Part shown: positions 7,979-16,616 of the stretch, one piece after another
Numbering within the stretch: the first letter of the stretch is position 1
Layout: every line of letters starts with the position of its first letter
Source of the DNA: Pelagimonas sp017744045
Lineage (GTDB): Bacteria > Pseudomonadota > Alphaproteobacteria > Rhodobacterales > Rhodobacteraceae
Assembly (NCBI RefSeq): GCF_017744045.1
Contig: NZ_JAGHRD010000003.1
Strand: one strand, 5' to 3'
DNA length: 64,000 nucleotides
Notes under the pieces: generated by a model
Told to the model about the DNA's origin: nothing
The model's database searches: none
Seen by the model: the letters and a program-made list of their open reading frames with translations, nothing else
Translations under genes and position numbers: made by a program

Positions 7979-9105
7979 CAGCCCAGCTCCGAGATTTTAC
8001 GAGTGCCAACGATTTCAAGGCCATAGGCCTCAAGCCCGACCACTTTGGGGGTCGGGGAATTCGTCAGCAGAATCAGATCCGACAGCCCCAAAGAGGACAG
8101 GATCTGCGCACCCAAGCCATATTGGCGCAGCGTCTTGGGGGAGACCCCATCGCCCACATCCAGCTTCATCGAGGTGTCGCGCAGCAGCACCACAACCCCG
8201 CGCCCTTCCTCGGCAACAGCCGTCATGGCATTTTCAAATTCATGCGCCCGGCCTTTCGGGCCGACGCCGATCACATCCAGCATCGGATCCATGGCATGCA
8301 TGCGCACCATAACCGGTTCCTCCCCGGAAATATCGCCTTTGATCAAGACGATATGCTCATCTCCATGGGTTTCGTCGGTATAGATCTTCATCTCCCACTC
8401 ACCGCCAAACTCGCTGGTGATGGTTTCGGTTTTTGAGACTTTGACCAAATTGTCATTGCGACGACGATAGGAAATCAGGTCGGAAATAGTCCCGATCTTG
8501 AGCCCGTGGCGCTGTGCAAAGGCCACCAGTTCCGGCAAATGCGCCATGGTGCCGTCTTCGTTCATGATCTCGCAGATCACACCGGCCGGGTTCAAACCTG
8601 CCAGGCGGCTCACATCAACCGCCGCTTCGGTATGGCCCGCACGCACCAAAACGCCGCCCGCTTTGGCGCGCAGAGGAAAGACATGGCCGGGCGTGGCGAT
8701 ATCCGCTTCCCCTTTGGAGGCGTCAATAGCCACGGAAACAGTCCGCGCACGGTCCGCCGCCGAGATCCCGGTGGTCACCCCTTCGCGCGCTTCGATCGAG
8801 GTCGTAAAGGCGGTTTCATGGCGCGAAGAATTGTTGGTCGACATCAGCGACAGGCCCAGCTCTTCGATACGGTCACCTGTCATGGCCAGACAGATCAGAC
8901 CACGCCCATAAAGCGCCATAAAGTTGATCGCATCCGGGGTCGCCCATTGCGCCGGAATGATCAGGTCGCCTTCGTTTTCCCGATCTTCATGGTCCACAAG
9001 AATGAACATGCGCCCGTTGCGCGCATCCTCAATAATCTCTTCCACCGAAGAGATGGCATCTTTCCAGTTTTCCTCAACCGGACCGGGGGTCTCGTAGTCC
9101 ACCAT
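7978..9105 (-). CDS. ribB: 3,4-dihydroxy-2-butanone 4-phosphate synthase with degenerate RibA-like domain
   Basis: 375 residues. The N-terminal domain (to about 215) is DHBP synthase, which makes the four-carbon unit of riboflavin from ribulose 5-phosphate: DHEDRENEGDLI near residue 38 gives the acidic metal site, and AGHTEAAVDVSRLAG and EIMNEDGTMA follow. The C-terminal domain (about 230-375) aligns with GTP cyclohydrolase II but lacks its three zinc-binding cysteines: the expected SEC..RCDCG region reads HAMDPMLDVIGVGPKGRA. Only the first activity is therefore expected. Such degenerate fusions are usual in Rhodobacterales. No FMN riboswitch is recognisable in the leader, which is instead close to an inverted-repeat element. 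Confidence 0.93.
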   Translation of the reverse strand: MVDYETPGPVEENWKDAISSVEEIIEDARNGRMFILVDHEDRENEGDLIIPAQWATPDAINFMALYGRGLICLAMTGDRIEELGLSLMSTNNSSRHETAFTTSIEAREGVTTGISAADRARTVSVAIDASKGEADIATPGHVFPLRAKAGGVLVRAGHTEAAVDVSRLAGLNPAGVICEIMNEDGTMAHLPELVAFAQRHGLKIGTISDLISYRRRNDNLVKVSKTETITSEFGGEWEMKIYTDETHGDEHIVLIKGDISGEEPVMVRMHAMDPMLDVIGVGPKGRAHEFENAMTAVAEEGRGVVVLLRDTSMKLDVGDGVSPKTLRQYGLGAQILSSLGLSDLILLTNSPTPKVVGLEAYGLEIVGTRKISELG

Positions 9106-9190
9106 ATCGCCTCCTGAAGTTCATAGTGGCAGATACGCCAGCGCAGGCTTTTTGACCAGAGGAAACGTCACGCCAAAGGCGCGCAGGGGT

Positions 9191-9457
9191 TAGGGTCAGG
9201 ATGCATTGATTTGGCACCACTGGCGCAGGAAGAGCAATAAAGCAGGGGTTTTGGACGCGCAGGAACTGGCTGGGTCAATTGCAAGCGGTCAAAGCCGCTG
9301 CTTTGCAGCGCTTCCTGCGTCGGGACGATTTACCTGATCTTGCCCCTGATCTGCGTTACATCACCTTGAAATACAACCAGTATTTCCGCGTCGATGTGCC
9401 TTGTCAGGAACAAGATCAGGTAAACCAGTGGCGTCAAATCAATGCATCCTGGCCCTA
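9191..9457. mobile_element. 267-bp element with 33-bp terminal inverted repeats (MITE-like)
   Basis: Left end 9191-9223 and right end 9425-9457 are inverted copies matching at 30 of 33 positions; the shared core is CAAATCAATGCATCCTG. Directly inside the right end a second perfect inverted pair lies at 9329-9342 (TTTACCTGATCTTG) and 9411-9424. No transposase gene fits in 267 bp, so it would be non-autonomous. The plus strand keeps an open frame without a start codon from about 9210 to the TAG at 9456-9458, possibly the remnant of a transposase. No target-site duplication is obvious. The right end supplies the stop codon of the zinc-ribbon gene that follows. Confidence 0.65.
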
Positions 9458-9778
9458 GTCAAAAATGTCCTCAATGAAATCAAACGCCTCATCAAAGAGC
9501 TTGGCTCCAAAGCCTTTACGCTTCTTCTGCTTTTTGCGCTTTTCGACATAGCCGCCTTTTGGCGGTTTGCGATGATCCTTGCCCTTGGATTTCTTTCCGA
9601 TAGGCCGGGCCGGGCCTGCCCCGTCGACATGGGCGACCCCCGCCACGCTTGATTTGATCCGTTTCAGGTCATGCAGCGGCGCCCCGCAGGAGCTGCAGAC
9701 CAGCTCATGGCGGGCCTTGTCCAGAACCAAAGCCGCGCGGGTTCCGCAGTAACAACAGGTGGCAATCTTGGCGTCCAT
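9455..9778 (-). CDS. Small zinc-ribbon protein
   Basis: 107 residues. The N-terminus has a zinc ribbon with two Cys pairs (CCYCGT near residue 8 and CSSCGA near 30). The middle is very basic (KKSKGKDHRKPP, EKRKKQKKRK) and the end is acidic (FDEAFDFIEDIFD). The fold suggests nucleic-acid or protein binding; no specific family function is known to me. I chose the ATG at 9778, which has a GAGGG Shine-Dalgarno, over a TTG at 9808. The TAG stop lies in the terminal repeat of the neighbouring mobile-like element, so insertion may have changed the native C-terminus. Confidence 0.75.
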   Translation of the reverse strand: MDAKIATCCYCGTRAALVLDKARHELVCSSCGAPLHDLKRIKSSVAGVAHVDGAGPARPIGKKSKGKDHRKPPKGGYVEKRKKQKKRKGFGAKLFDEAFDFIEDIFD

Positions 9779-9851
9779 GAACCCTCTATCCTTTTGACTT
9801 TGGGTCAATATGGGGATGCCTGAGGGAAATGTCAGCCCCCAGCCCCCATGT

Positions 9852-10631
9852 TCATGCGCGCGCGGCGTATAGGGCGACAGCCGCCGCGTTGGAAACGTTC
9901 AAAGAGCCAAATTCGCCAGCGAAATCAATCCGCACCAATTGGTCCACGGTTTCTTTGGTCTTGGGGCGCAGCCCCGGCCCTTCGGCCCCGAGAACCAAGG
10001 CAATCGGCGCATCCCGCCGCCCCTCGACCGCCTGTTCGATGGTCTGATCGGCTTCGCCATCAAGGCCCAGAACCAGATAGCCCATATTCTGCAATTCAAC
10101 GATGGTATCAGACAGGTTGCGCATGCGCAGATAGGGCTGGCGTTCCAAGGCGCCCGAAGCGGTTTTGGCCAAAGCCCCGGTTTCCGGCGCCGCGTGGTGG
10201 CGGGTGCCGATCACAGCCTGAGCGCCGAACACCTCGGCCGAGCGCAGAATCGCCCCGACATTATGGGGGTCCGAGACGCGATCAAGCAGGACCAGGCGCA
10301 AAGGGCGATCATCTGCCGTGATGGCCACCTCTTGCAATGCACCCCAATTCAGCGGTTTCACCTCAAGCGCGGCCCCTTGATGCACCGATTGCGGATCAAG
10401 CGGTGCTTTGAATTTGCGCGGGTCCTGGATTTCCGGCTCGATCCCTGATTCTTTGACCGCATCCGCGAGCTTGTCCGCCGCATTGGGGGTCAGAATCAAA
10501 CGCAGCTTTTCCCGGCGCGGATTGACCAAGGCATCGCGCACCGCATGCAGACCAAAAAGCCAGACGGTTTCCGCCGCAGCCGCCCGTTTCGCCTGTTCTT
10601 TTTCGATCACCCATTTTGGTTTTTGTGCCAT
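9852..10631 (-). CDS. rlmB: TrmH/SpoU family 23S rRNA 2'-O-ribose methyltransferase
   Basis: 259 residues from the ATG at 10631; a longer frame upstream runs over the tRNA gene and is spurious. The N-terminal substrate-binding domain (WLFGLHAVRDALVNPRR near residue 23) is followed by the knotted SPOUT methyltransferase domain: LDRVSDPHNVGAILRSAEVFG, VLGAEGPGLR and FGSLNVSNAAAVALY are the three SpoU motifs and bind S-adenosylmethionine. RlmB methylates G2251 of 23S rRNA in E. coli. Orthology to RlmB rather than another TrmH-group enzyme is likely but not proven. Confidence 0.88.
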   Translation of the reverse strand: MAQKPKWVIEKEQAKRAAAAETVWLFGLHAVRDALVNPRREKLRLILTPNAADKLADAVKESGIEPEIQDPRKFKAPLDPQSVHQGAALEVKPLNWGALQEVAITADDRPLRLVLLDRVSDPHNVGAILRSAEVFGAQAVIGTRHHAAPETGALAKTASGALERQPYLRMRNLSDTIVELQNMGYLVLGLDGEADQTIEQAVEGRRDAPIALVLGAEGPGLRPKTKETVDQLVRIDFAGEFGSLNVSNAAAVALYAARA

Positions 10632-10761
10632 CTCATGCGCCCTTGCTATCTGCTGTGTCTCCTTGCACCCAACAAAGATGAAAGCCAAGAGATTTTCCTG
10701 TTGACGCCGCTTTGGGTGGGCTGTATTCCGCCCCTCACGCTGACATTGGCAGCGCAACGGT

Positions 10762-10845
10762 GGGCGACAGGCCGCAAGGTGTGGCAGGGGACTGTAACTC
10801 CCTCGAGGCGACTCACGCCTGGTTCGATTCCAGGGTCGCCCACCA
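10762..10845 (+). tRNA. tRNA-Tyr (anticodon GTA)
   Basis: 84-base class II tRNA. The acceptor GGGCGAC pairs with GTCGCCC, followed by A and an encoded CCA. The D-stem is GCC/GGC. The anticodon arm has loop CTGTAAC with GTA at 10794-10796. A long variable arm (GAG GCGA CTC) is typical of bacterial tRNA-Tyr. The T-arm is CCTGG-TTCGATT-CCAGG. Confidence 0.95.
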
Positions 10846-11000
10846 TTCAATCTTCAAAGAAATGAATAACTTGAACCGCGATAAGCGGCGCTTTTGTCGT
10901 GGTTTTCAGGTTCATTTCCACGTATTTCCGACACTTGGCTTGCCCCCAAAGGACACAAAACTTTGGGCTGGCTGACATCCCCCCGTTACAGAATTGATCA

Positions 11001-11020
11001 AATCATTCGAATGAATTTCA
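11001..11020. promoter_or_regulatory. Putative PhnF operator upstream of second phosphonate cluster
   Basis: AATCATTCGAATGAATTTCA, containing the perfect 12-bp palindrome TCATTCGAATGA (11003-11014), ends 18 bases before the start of the phnD-like gene. The same 20 bases occur at 29197-29216 before phnF, and a one-base variant at 22771-22786 before phnC. A shared operator for the GntR-family regulator encoded in the island is the simplest reading. A GGGAG Shine-Dalgarno follows at 11025-11029. Confidence 0.75.
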
Positions 11021-11038
11021 CCTTGGGAGTACATTCAA

Positions 11039-11908
11039 ATGAAACTTCGTTCGATTCTGGCGGGGGCTGTTCTTGCCGCATCCGCTGCCTTTGCCGCGCA
11101 GGCAGAAACCTGGAAGCTGGCTGTCACCGATGTTGAAGGTATGGAACGCCTGCAACTGGAATGGGGGCCGTTCAAGGACGCGCTAGAAGCTGCCACCGGC
11201 GAGAGCTTTGAGTTCTTTGCGGTCAATTCGCGCACCGCGGCCGCCGAAGCGTTGCGCGGTGAAACGGTTGACTTCGTTGTCTCCGGTCCGGCGGAATATG
11301 TTGTCATCAACAAGCTGACCAAGGCCACGCCTCTGATTGGTCTGGGGCGCCCTGACTATCACTGCGCCATCATCGTGCGCGCCGATAGTGGCATCAACGT
11401 GCCTGCCGATCTGAAGGGCAAGAAGGTTGCCTTTGGCGATATCGGGTCCACCTCGAACATGCTCTGCCCGATGCAGGTTCTGGCGGATCATGGTGTTGAT
11501 CCGGTCAATGATCTGGAAAAGACCCACACGTCGCGCAACATCGCCCATGAGGCGCTAAAGGCAGGCGACGTGGATGCCATCGGCTCGAACGCTGGCAGCT
11601 GGCTGAATGTGCGCGCCAAGGAAACCGAACTGCCCTATGGTTTCTTTAAGATGATCGCACGGTCCGGCGACTTACCAAATGACATGATCATGGTTGGCGC
11701 GCACGTCCCCGCCGACAAGGCCGAGCTGGTCAAGACCGCCATTCTTGAAAACAAGGCCGAGATCATCGCAGGCATCACGGCCCATGAAGAGAACGACAAA
11801 TATGTCGGCATGGATCTCGTTGCCATCGAGGACAGCGCCTATGACTATGTGCGCTCGATGTATTCCAACGCGGGTTTCCCGCAATTCGACAAGTTCATCG
11901 GTGACTGA
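11039..11908 (+). CDS. Phosphonate-type ABC transporter substrate-binding protein (second PhnD)
   Basis: 289 residues with a signal peptide (cleavage near AFAAQA, residue 22). It belongs to the PhnD/SsuA/transferrin-like periplasmic binding proteins: FAVNSRTAAAEALRGETVDFVVSGPAEYV near residue 60, KGKKVAFGDIGSTSNMLCP near 120 and THTSRNIAHEALKAGDVDAIGSN near 165 line the anion pocket. It differs greatly from the PhnD at 20991-21902, so ligand specificity probably differs. First gene of a plus-strand block with its own ATPase and permease and a PhnF-type operator just upstream. The ligand is inferred to be a phosphonate or similar oxyanion. Confidence 0.85.
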   Translation: MKLRSILAGAVLAASAAFAAQAETWKLAVTDVEGMERLQLEWGPFKDALEAATGESFEFFAVNSRTAAAEALRGETVDFVVSGPAEYVVINKLTKATPLIGLGRPDYHCAIIVRADSGINVPADLKGKKVAFGDIGSTSNMLCPMQVLADHGVDPVNDLEKTHTSRNIAHEALKAGDVDAIGSNAGSWLNVRAKETELPYGFFKMIARSGDLPNDMIMVGAHVPADKAELVKTAILENKAEIIAGITAHEENDKYVGMDLVAIEDSAYDYVRSMYSNAGFPQFDKFIGD

Positions 11909-12713
11909 TCTTCTCGACAAGCAGACCGCACAAGAGCGGTCGACCGGAACCGGGGCTGGCTTTGCCCCGGTTTTGCCCGTTGACATTCGCGCCTGCGCTT
12001 TGAGCAAAAGCTTTGGTGATACCCAGATTTTCTCGGATGTGTCCTTTGGACTGTCTCGTGGTGAGGCCGTGGCCATTGTGGGGTCAAACGGAACCGGAAA
12101 ATCCACCCTGCTGCGCTGCCTCATGGGGTTGATTGCGGCAGATGGCGGTCAGGTTGAGATGCTGGGCACAAATGTGAGCGCCGCGCGCCCCGCCGAGTTG
12201 CGCAAATTGCGTGCGCAGATCGGGCTGGTGTCGCAGAAACACAACCTGGTCCCGCGGCTTAGCGTCTTGTCCAACGTGGTCCATGGACTGCTAGGGCAGC
12301 ACCCGGGCCTGCGTCATTGGAGCCAGGCACTGGCCCCGACAGATTCGCGCGAAGCCGCGATTGAGGCCTTGGGCAAAGTTGGTCTGACCGATCTGGCCAA
12401 TCGTCGGGCAGATCGCCTGTCAGGCGGACAGTCCCAACGCGTCGCAATTGCCCGCGCCTTGGTTGGTCAGCCCAAGATCCTGTTCGCTGATGAACCCACC
12501 GCTTCGCTGGATCCGGCCGCCGGCGAGGATGTGATGGACCTGTTCTTTTCTCTGGCCCGCAAAGAAGGCGTCACGGTTGTCTTTATTTCCCACCACATGA
12601 CCCACGCGCTGACTTATGGAGACCGCGTGCTTGGGCTGGCGGATAAAAAACTGCGGCTGGACACGCGCGCCGACCATTTGAACGAGGCCGAGCTGCGAGA
12701 GCTTTATGACTGA
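11901..12713 (+). CDS. ABC transporter ATPase, PhnC type (second copy)
   Basis: 270 residues from a GTG at 11901 that overlaps the preceding stop by 8 bases; the longer frame reading back into the binding-protein gene is spurious. Walker A GSNGTGKST near residue 55, Q-loop VSQKHNL, signature LSGGQSQRVAIARAL near 170, Walker B ILFADEPTASLD and the H-loop in FISHHMTHAL are all present. It should power import with the permease that follows and overlaps by 8 bases. About 30 extra N-terminal residues precede the ATPase domain, so a start further downstream cannot be excluded. Confidence 0.88.
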   Translation: MTDLLDKQTAQERSTGTGAGFAPVLPVDIRACALSKSFGDTQIFSDVSFGLSRGEAVAIVGSNGTGKSTLLRCLMGLIAADGGQVEMLGTNVSAARPAELRKLRAQIGLVSQKHNLVPRLSVLSNVVHGLLGQHPGLRHWSQALAPTDSREAAIEALGKVGLTDLANRRADRLSGGQSQRVAIARALVGQPKILFADEPTASLDPAAGEDVMDLFFSLARKEGVTVVFISHHMTHALTYGDRVLGLADKKLRLDTRADHLNEAELRELYD

Positions 12714-13512
12714 TTTTTCCCACCCTGCCCGTTTTGAACGCCCCTCGGCGCTGGCCTTTCTTGGCTACGCTGTTGGACTTGTTATCATCTTTTGGTCCTT
12801 TGCCGGTGCGGGTTTTTCACTCGACAAGGTCATCTCATCGCCGCCGCGCTTTGCCGATTTTCTTGATCGCGCCTTCCCGCCCAATCTTGAACCCAAAGTT
12901 CTGAGCCGGCTGGGTTGGAAGATGGTTGAAACCTTGCAGATCGCTGTGGCTGGGGCGGTGATCGGCGTTATTCTGTCCTTGCCCATCGCCTTGCTGGCGG
13001 CGCGCGGATTGATCGCCGGACCATGGATCAACCAGATCACTCGTACCAGCCTGGGTTTCATCCGCGCCGTGCCAGATATCGCCTGGGCGTTGGTCTTTGT
13101 GGTGGCCGTCGGCCTTGGTCCCTTCGCCGGAATGCTGGCCATTGCGATTGATACTATCGGGTTTTGTGGCCGCTTTTTTGCCGACGATATGGAGGCGGTC
13201 GAGAAAGGCCCATCTGAAAGCTTGACCGCAACAGGTGCTCGCAAGCTGGATGTTGTGGCTTGCGCCACAGTACCTGCCGCCCTTCCCGCCTTTATCTCAA
13301 CCTCACTATTCGCGCTGGAAAAGGCGGTGCGCTCCTCCACCATTCTGGGCCTTGTGGGGGCTGGCGGCATCGGGATCGAACTCAAGGTCGGGTTCGATCT
13401 GTTTGATTATCCCACCGCCATGACAGTTATTTTGATGATCGCCGTGGTTGTCATCGGAATCGAACAAATCAGCGGTAAAGCCCGAAGCCGCATTATCGGA
13501 GAACAAAGATGA
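12706..13512 (+). CDS. ABC transporter permease, PhnE type
   Basis: 268 residues with about six membrane segments. It shows the PhnE hallmarks: KMVETLQIAVAGAVIGVILSLPIALLAARG near residue 68, FIRAVPDIAWALVFVVAVGLGPFAGMLAIAIDTIG near 115, the EAA-type loop ESLTATGARKLDVVACATVPAALPAF near 170, and STILGLVGAGGIGIEL near 210. It overlaps its ATPase gene upstream and the methyltransferase gene downstream by 4 bases (ATGA at 13509-13512). Unlike the canonical system in this window, which has two PhnE subunits, this transporter has one and presumably works as a homodimer. Confidence 0.88.
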   Translation: MTDFSHPARFERPSALAFLGYAVGLVIIFWSFAGAGFSLDKVISSPPRFADFLDRAFPPNLEPKVLSRLGWKMVETLQIAVAGAVIGVILSLPIALLAARGLIAGPWINQITRTSLGFIRAVPDIAWALVFVVAVGLGPFAGMLAIAIDTIGFCGRFFADDMEAVEKGPSESLTATGARKLDVVACATVPAALPAFISTSLFALEKAVRSSTILGLVGAGGIGIELKVGFDLFDYPTAMTVILMIAVVVIGIEQISGKARSRIIGEQR

Positions 13513-14153
13513 AGTCGGACACAGCGGACAACCATTGGAACGATCAGTGGGCCAATATCAAAGCCGACAGCAAATGGCTGACGCCTGAGGCGGATGTGAT
13601 CACTTGGGCCAAAGGTTTGCAGCCCGGCGCGCGTGTCCTTGATCTGGGTGCAGGCGTTGGTCGCCACGCATTGTGGCTGGCCAGCCATGGCTTTGACGTG
13701 GTCGCCCTCGACGCCGCCCCCGAAGGGTTGACCGAAATCGACAAGGCGGGCGGTGTTGAGACCGTTCTGGCGCGCATGGATGCATTGCCGTTTGAAGATC
13801 AAAGCTTTGACCACGTTCTGAGCTGGAACGTCATCTATCATGGCAATGAAGAAGTGCTGAGCCGCAGCATTTCTGAAATTCAACGGATCACCAAACCGGG
13901 TGGGAGCTTTCTGGGAACCATGCTGTCCAACCGGCGTTTGCCTTTTGAACAGGCACGCTATCCGGGGCAGGAAATCAGCCGCAACACATGGGTGTTCGAC
14001 GCTCCGGGAACCGATAAGATCCATCCGCATTACTTTTGTAATGCGCAGGATCTCTTGGCGCTGTTCAAAGGCTTTGAAATCACCTGGTTGCATGATCGAG
14101 AGCATGAAGAGCCCGGCTCCTGGCATTGGCACTTGGTCATGGAAAGGCTGTAA
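13509..14153 (+). CDS. Class I SAM-dependent methyltransferase
   Basis: 214 residues with a Rossmann-type methyltransferase fold: motif I VLDLGAGVGRHALWLA near residue 39, the acidic VVALDAAPEG near 60, ARMDALPFEDQSFDHVLSWNVIYH near 85 and ITKPGGSFLGTML near 120. The substrate is unknown. Overlap with the permease gene and position before a PhnM-like gene suggest it acts on the imported compound or an intermediate. It has no Cys cluster of the ArsM type, so arsenite methylation is not supported. Confidence 0.8.
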   Translation: MKSDTADNHWNDQWANIKADSKWLTPEADVITWAKGLQPGARVLDLGAGVGRHALWLASHGFDVVALDAAPEGLTEIDKAGGVETVLARMDALPFEDQSFDHVLSWNVIYHGNEEVLSRSISEIQRITKPGGSFLGTMLSNRRLPFEQARYPGQEISRNTWVFDAPGTDKIHPHYFCNAQDLLALFKGFEITWLHDREHEEPGSWHWHLVMERL

Positions 14154-14157
14154 GGTG

Positions 14158-15363
14158 ATGTTCACATTCGAAGGGGCCAGCGTTTTTCTGGCTGATGACA
14201 TTGTCGAAACGACAGTCACCGTCGCGGATGGGGTGATTATTGAGATCGGCGGCCCAGCGCAGGGTGAGGTCATTGATGCGCGTGGGCACATTTTGGCACC
14301 GGCGCTGATTGACGTGCACGGGGACGCATTTGAACGTCAGCTCATGCCACGCCCCGGCGTGTTCTTTCCCATCGAGACCGCCGTACTGGAAACCGACCGG
14401 CAATTGGCAGTCAATGGCATCGCGACAACCTATCATTCGGTTACGCTGAGCTTTGAATCAGGGTTGCGCAGCGTCGCACGCGGGCATGAGATGATGAAGA
14501 CCATTCGTGCTCTCGCCCCGCGCCTGCTGGTGGAAAACCGCATCCAGCTGCGGTGGGAGACCTTTGCATTTGAAGCGCTTGACGTGCTGGACTGGGCTTT
14601 GGACGCGCCGTTGAAACCGTCATTGGCCTTCAATGACCATCTGTCGATGAGCATGCGCCCCTTTGACATGGCCGTTCAGGACCGCCCGTTTGAACATAGC
14701 CCGGATTTCGACACGGTCAGCGTGCATGATGAACGCCTGATCAAGCGTCACGCCAAACAGGCGGAACGCTCGGGCAAGGATCTGGACAGCTATATGGCCC
14801 ACCTGGGAGAGGTCTGGGATCGCCGCCCAAAGGTGTTGCCCAAAATGCAAGAGGTCGCTGCAAAGGCCAAAGCCCGAGGCATTCCGATGCTCAGCCATGA
14901 TGATACTCAGGCTGAAACCCGCGATTTCTATCGAGGTTTGGGAGCCTCGGTGGCGGAATTTCCGATGACAATGGGGCCGGTTGCTTCAGCGCGGGATAAC
15001 GGCGATATGATCATCTTTGGTGCACCCAATGCGGTGCGCGGCGGCAGCCATATCGGGTCGCTCGCGGCAGCGGATATGGTTGAAGATGGGCTCTGTGATG
15101 TGCTGGCCTCAGACTACTATTACCCGGCCATGCTGGCGGCGATGGATCGCCTGGATCGCGAAAAGCGCGCGGATCGGCTGGCGCTTTGGTCGCTCGTGTC
15201 GAGCGGCCCGGCCCGGGCCATGGGTTTGGCGGATCGCGGCGAAATCACCGTCGGCAAACGCGCCGACCTTGTCTTGGTCGATTGGCCAGAAGGGCACGTT
15301 CCCGCGATCCAAGGCACCTGGGTCGCCGGGCGCGCCGCCTATCGCGGCATTCCCGCGAGCTAA
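14158..15363 (+). CDS. PhnM-like amidohydrolase (second copy in window)
   Basis: 401 residues from ATG 14158, just after the methyltransferase stop. It belongs to the PhnM branch of the amidohydrolase superfamily; PhnM removes pyrophosphate from ribose-alkylphosphonate triphosphates. Visible blocks: PALIDVHGDAFERQ near residue 46 (metal site), PRPGVFFP, SLAFNDHLS near 160, MLSHDDTQAET near 240 (SHDD metal ligands), FGAPNAVRGGSHIGS near 285, LASDYYYPAML near 318 and GEITVGKRADLVLVDWPEG near the end. The PhnM at 22853-24025 is a distant paralog. It may process a different phosphonate nucleotide, or a substrate of another kind. An upstream longer frame through the methyltransferase gene is spurious. 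Confidence 0.82.
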   Translation: MFTFEGASVFLADDIVETTVTVADGVIIEIGGPAQGEVIDARGHILAPALIDVHGDAFERQLMPRPGVFFPIETAVLETDRQLAVNGIATTYHSVTLSFESGLRSVARGHEMMKTIRALAPRLLVENRIQLRWETFAFEALDVLDWALDAPLKPSLAFNDHLSMSMRPFDMAVQDRPFEHSPDFDTVSVHDERLIKRHAKQAERSGKDLDSYMAHLGEVWDRRPKVLPKMQEVAAKAKARGIPMLSHDDTQAETRDFYRGLGASVAEFPMTMGPVASARDNGDMIIFGAPNAVRGGSHIGSLAAADMVEDGLCDVLASDYYYPAMLAAMDRLDREKRADRLALWSLVSSGPARAMGLADRGEITVGKRADLVLVDWPEGHVPAIQGTWVAGRAAYRGIPAS

Positions 15364-15368
15364 GCCGA

Positions 15369-16616
15369 ATGAGGATCAGCCGCGATTACCTGCCAGCCAT
15401 CGGGCTCGGCATTACCCAGATCATGGGCTATGGCTGCCTGATGTATGCCTATGCCGTTTTGCTGCCGCATATGGCAACAGATCTTGGCCTGAGCCTGTCC
15501 GAGATCTTTGGCATCCTGTCTTTGGGGCTGTTTTTTGGTGGTCTGATCTCACCGCTTGCGGGGCGGTTGGTGGATCGGCATGGCGGGTATTGGGTCATGA
15601 TGCTGGGCGCGGTCGTGGCCGGGTTGGCTCTGATGGCGATGAGCCTGGTAGCAAACACACCCGGATTGTTTTCGGCGATACTTCTTGCCGAGGCGGCGAG
15701 CATGTTTGTGCTGTATAATATTGCCTTTGCCAGCGTGACGCAGCTGGATTTAGCGGTTGCACCGCAACGCTCGATCTCGGTCATCACGCTATTTGGCGGC
15801 GTCGCCTCGACCATTTTCTGGCCACTGACCCTGACCCTTTTCAACACGGTCGGGTGGAAAATGACATGGGTTTACCTGGGCTTGGCCTATCTCGCCATCT
15901 GCCTGCCGCTGCTACATCTGTCGCTGGCCCATCCCATGCGCGACCTTGAGCAACCGCACGCTGCCCAAAGCGACGCAACAGATTGGCCGGAGTTGAGCGG
16001 CACTGAACGCAAGCGCGGTATGCTTTGGATGATCATTTCCTTTGTCTTTTCCGGCTATCTCATGGGCGCGGTCATGACGCTTTGGGTGACCAATGTCCAA
16101 GATCTGGGCCATAGCGCCGCCATGGCCGCGCTAGCCGGGGCGCTGATCGGGCCATTCAAGACCGTTGGCCGCTTCTTTGAGATGTTGGTCAGCCGCAATC
16201 TCTACCCCCTGGCCACCTATGCCTTGGCTCTTGGCCTGATGATGGCGGGCTTTTTGACTCTCTTGCTCTTGGGCGTCACCCTGGCCGGAGTTCTCATTGC
16301 CGCCGCACTTTATGGCATGGGTGACGGGATTAAAACCATTGCCCGAGGCACCCTGCCCCTCGCCCTGTTTGGGGCCAAAGGTTATGGCGCGCGGCTGGGA
16401 TGGATTTCCTTTGTCCAGATGAGTGTCAATGCCTCTGGGCCATTCGCCTTTGCCTGGGTCACGCAGACCTATGGCAGCTGGTGGAGCTTTGCCACGATGA
16501 CCGCAATTCTGGCCTGCGCCCTGGCCAGTTACACCCTGATCCCCGACCCAAGGAGTTCCACCCATGCCCTTTCACCAGACCCCGCTCAAGATCGGAGCCT
16601 GCCTGAAGGCCAGTGA
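15369..16616 (+). CDS. MFS transporter
   Basis: 415 residues with about 12 membrane segments and the MFS loop motif GRLVDRHGGYWVM near residue 65. ATG 15369 lies 5 bases after the PhnM-like stop. The C-terminus overlaps the next gene by 53 bases, a long overlap suggesting tight coupling or an over-long tail. Substrate unknown. In this cluster it could export a product, or import a substrate in parallel with the ABC transporter. Confidence 0.82.
   Translation: MRISRDYLPAIGLGITQIMGYGCLMYAYAVLLPHMATDLGLSLSEIFGILSLGLFFGGLISPLAGRLVDRHGGYWVMMLGAVVAGLALMAMSLVANTPGLFSAILLAEAASMFVLYNIAFASVTQLDLAVAPQRSISVITLFGGVASTIFWPLTLTLFNTVGWKMTWVYLGLAYLAICLPLLHLSLAHPMRDLEQPHAAQSDATDWPELSGTERKRGMLWMIISFVFSGYLMGAVMTLWVTNVQDLGHSAAMAALAGALIGPFKTVGRFFEMLVSRNLYPLATYALALGLMMAGFLTLLLLGVTLAGVLIAAALYGMGDGIKTIARGTLPLALFGAKGYGARLGWISFVQMSVNASGPFAFAWVTQTYGSWWSFATMTAILACALASYTLIPDPRSSTHALSPDPAQDRSLPEGQ

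Noticed and set aside
7978..9105. Functional GTP cyclohydrolase II in the RibB fusion
   Set aside because: The three zinc-binding cysteines of RibA are absent from the C-terminal domain.
9106..9190. FMN riboswitch in the ribB leader
   Set aside because: The conserved RFN blocks were not found; only 85 bases separate ribB from the inverted-repeat element.
9852..10850. Extended RlmB starting upstream of 10631
   Set aside because: The extension reads through tRNA-Tyr on the opposite strand and has no family similarity.
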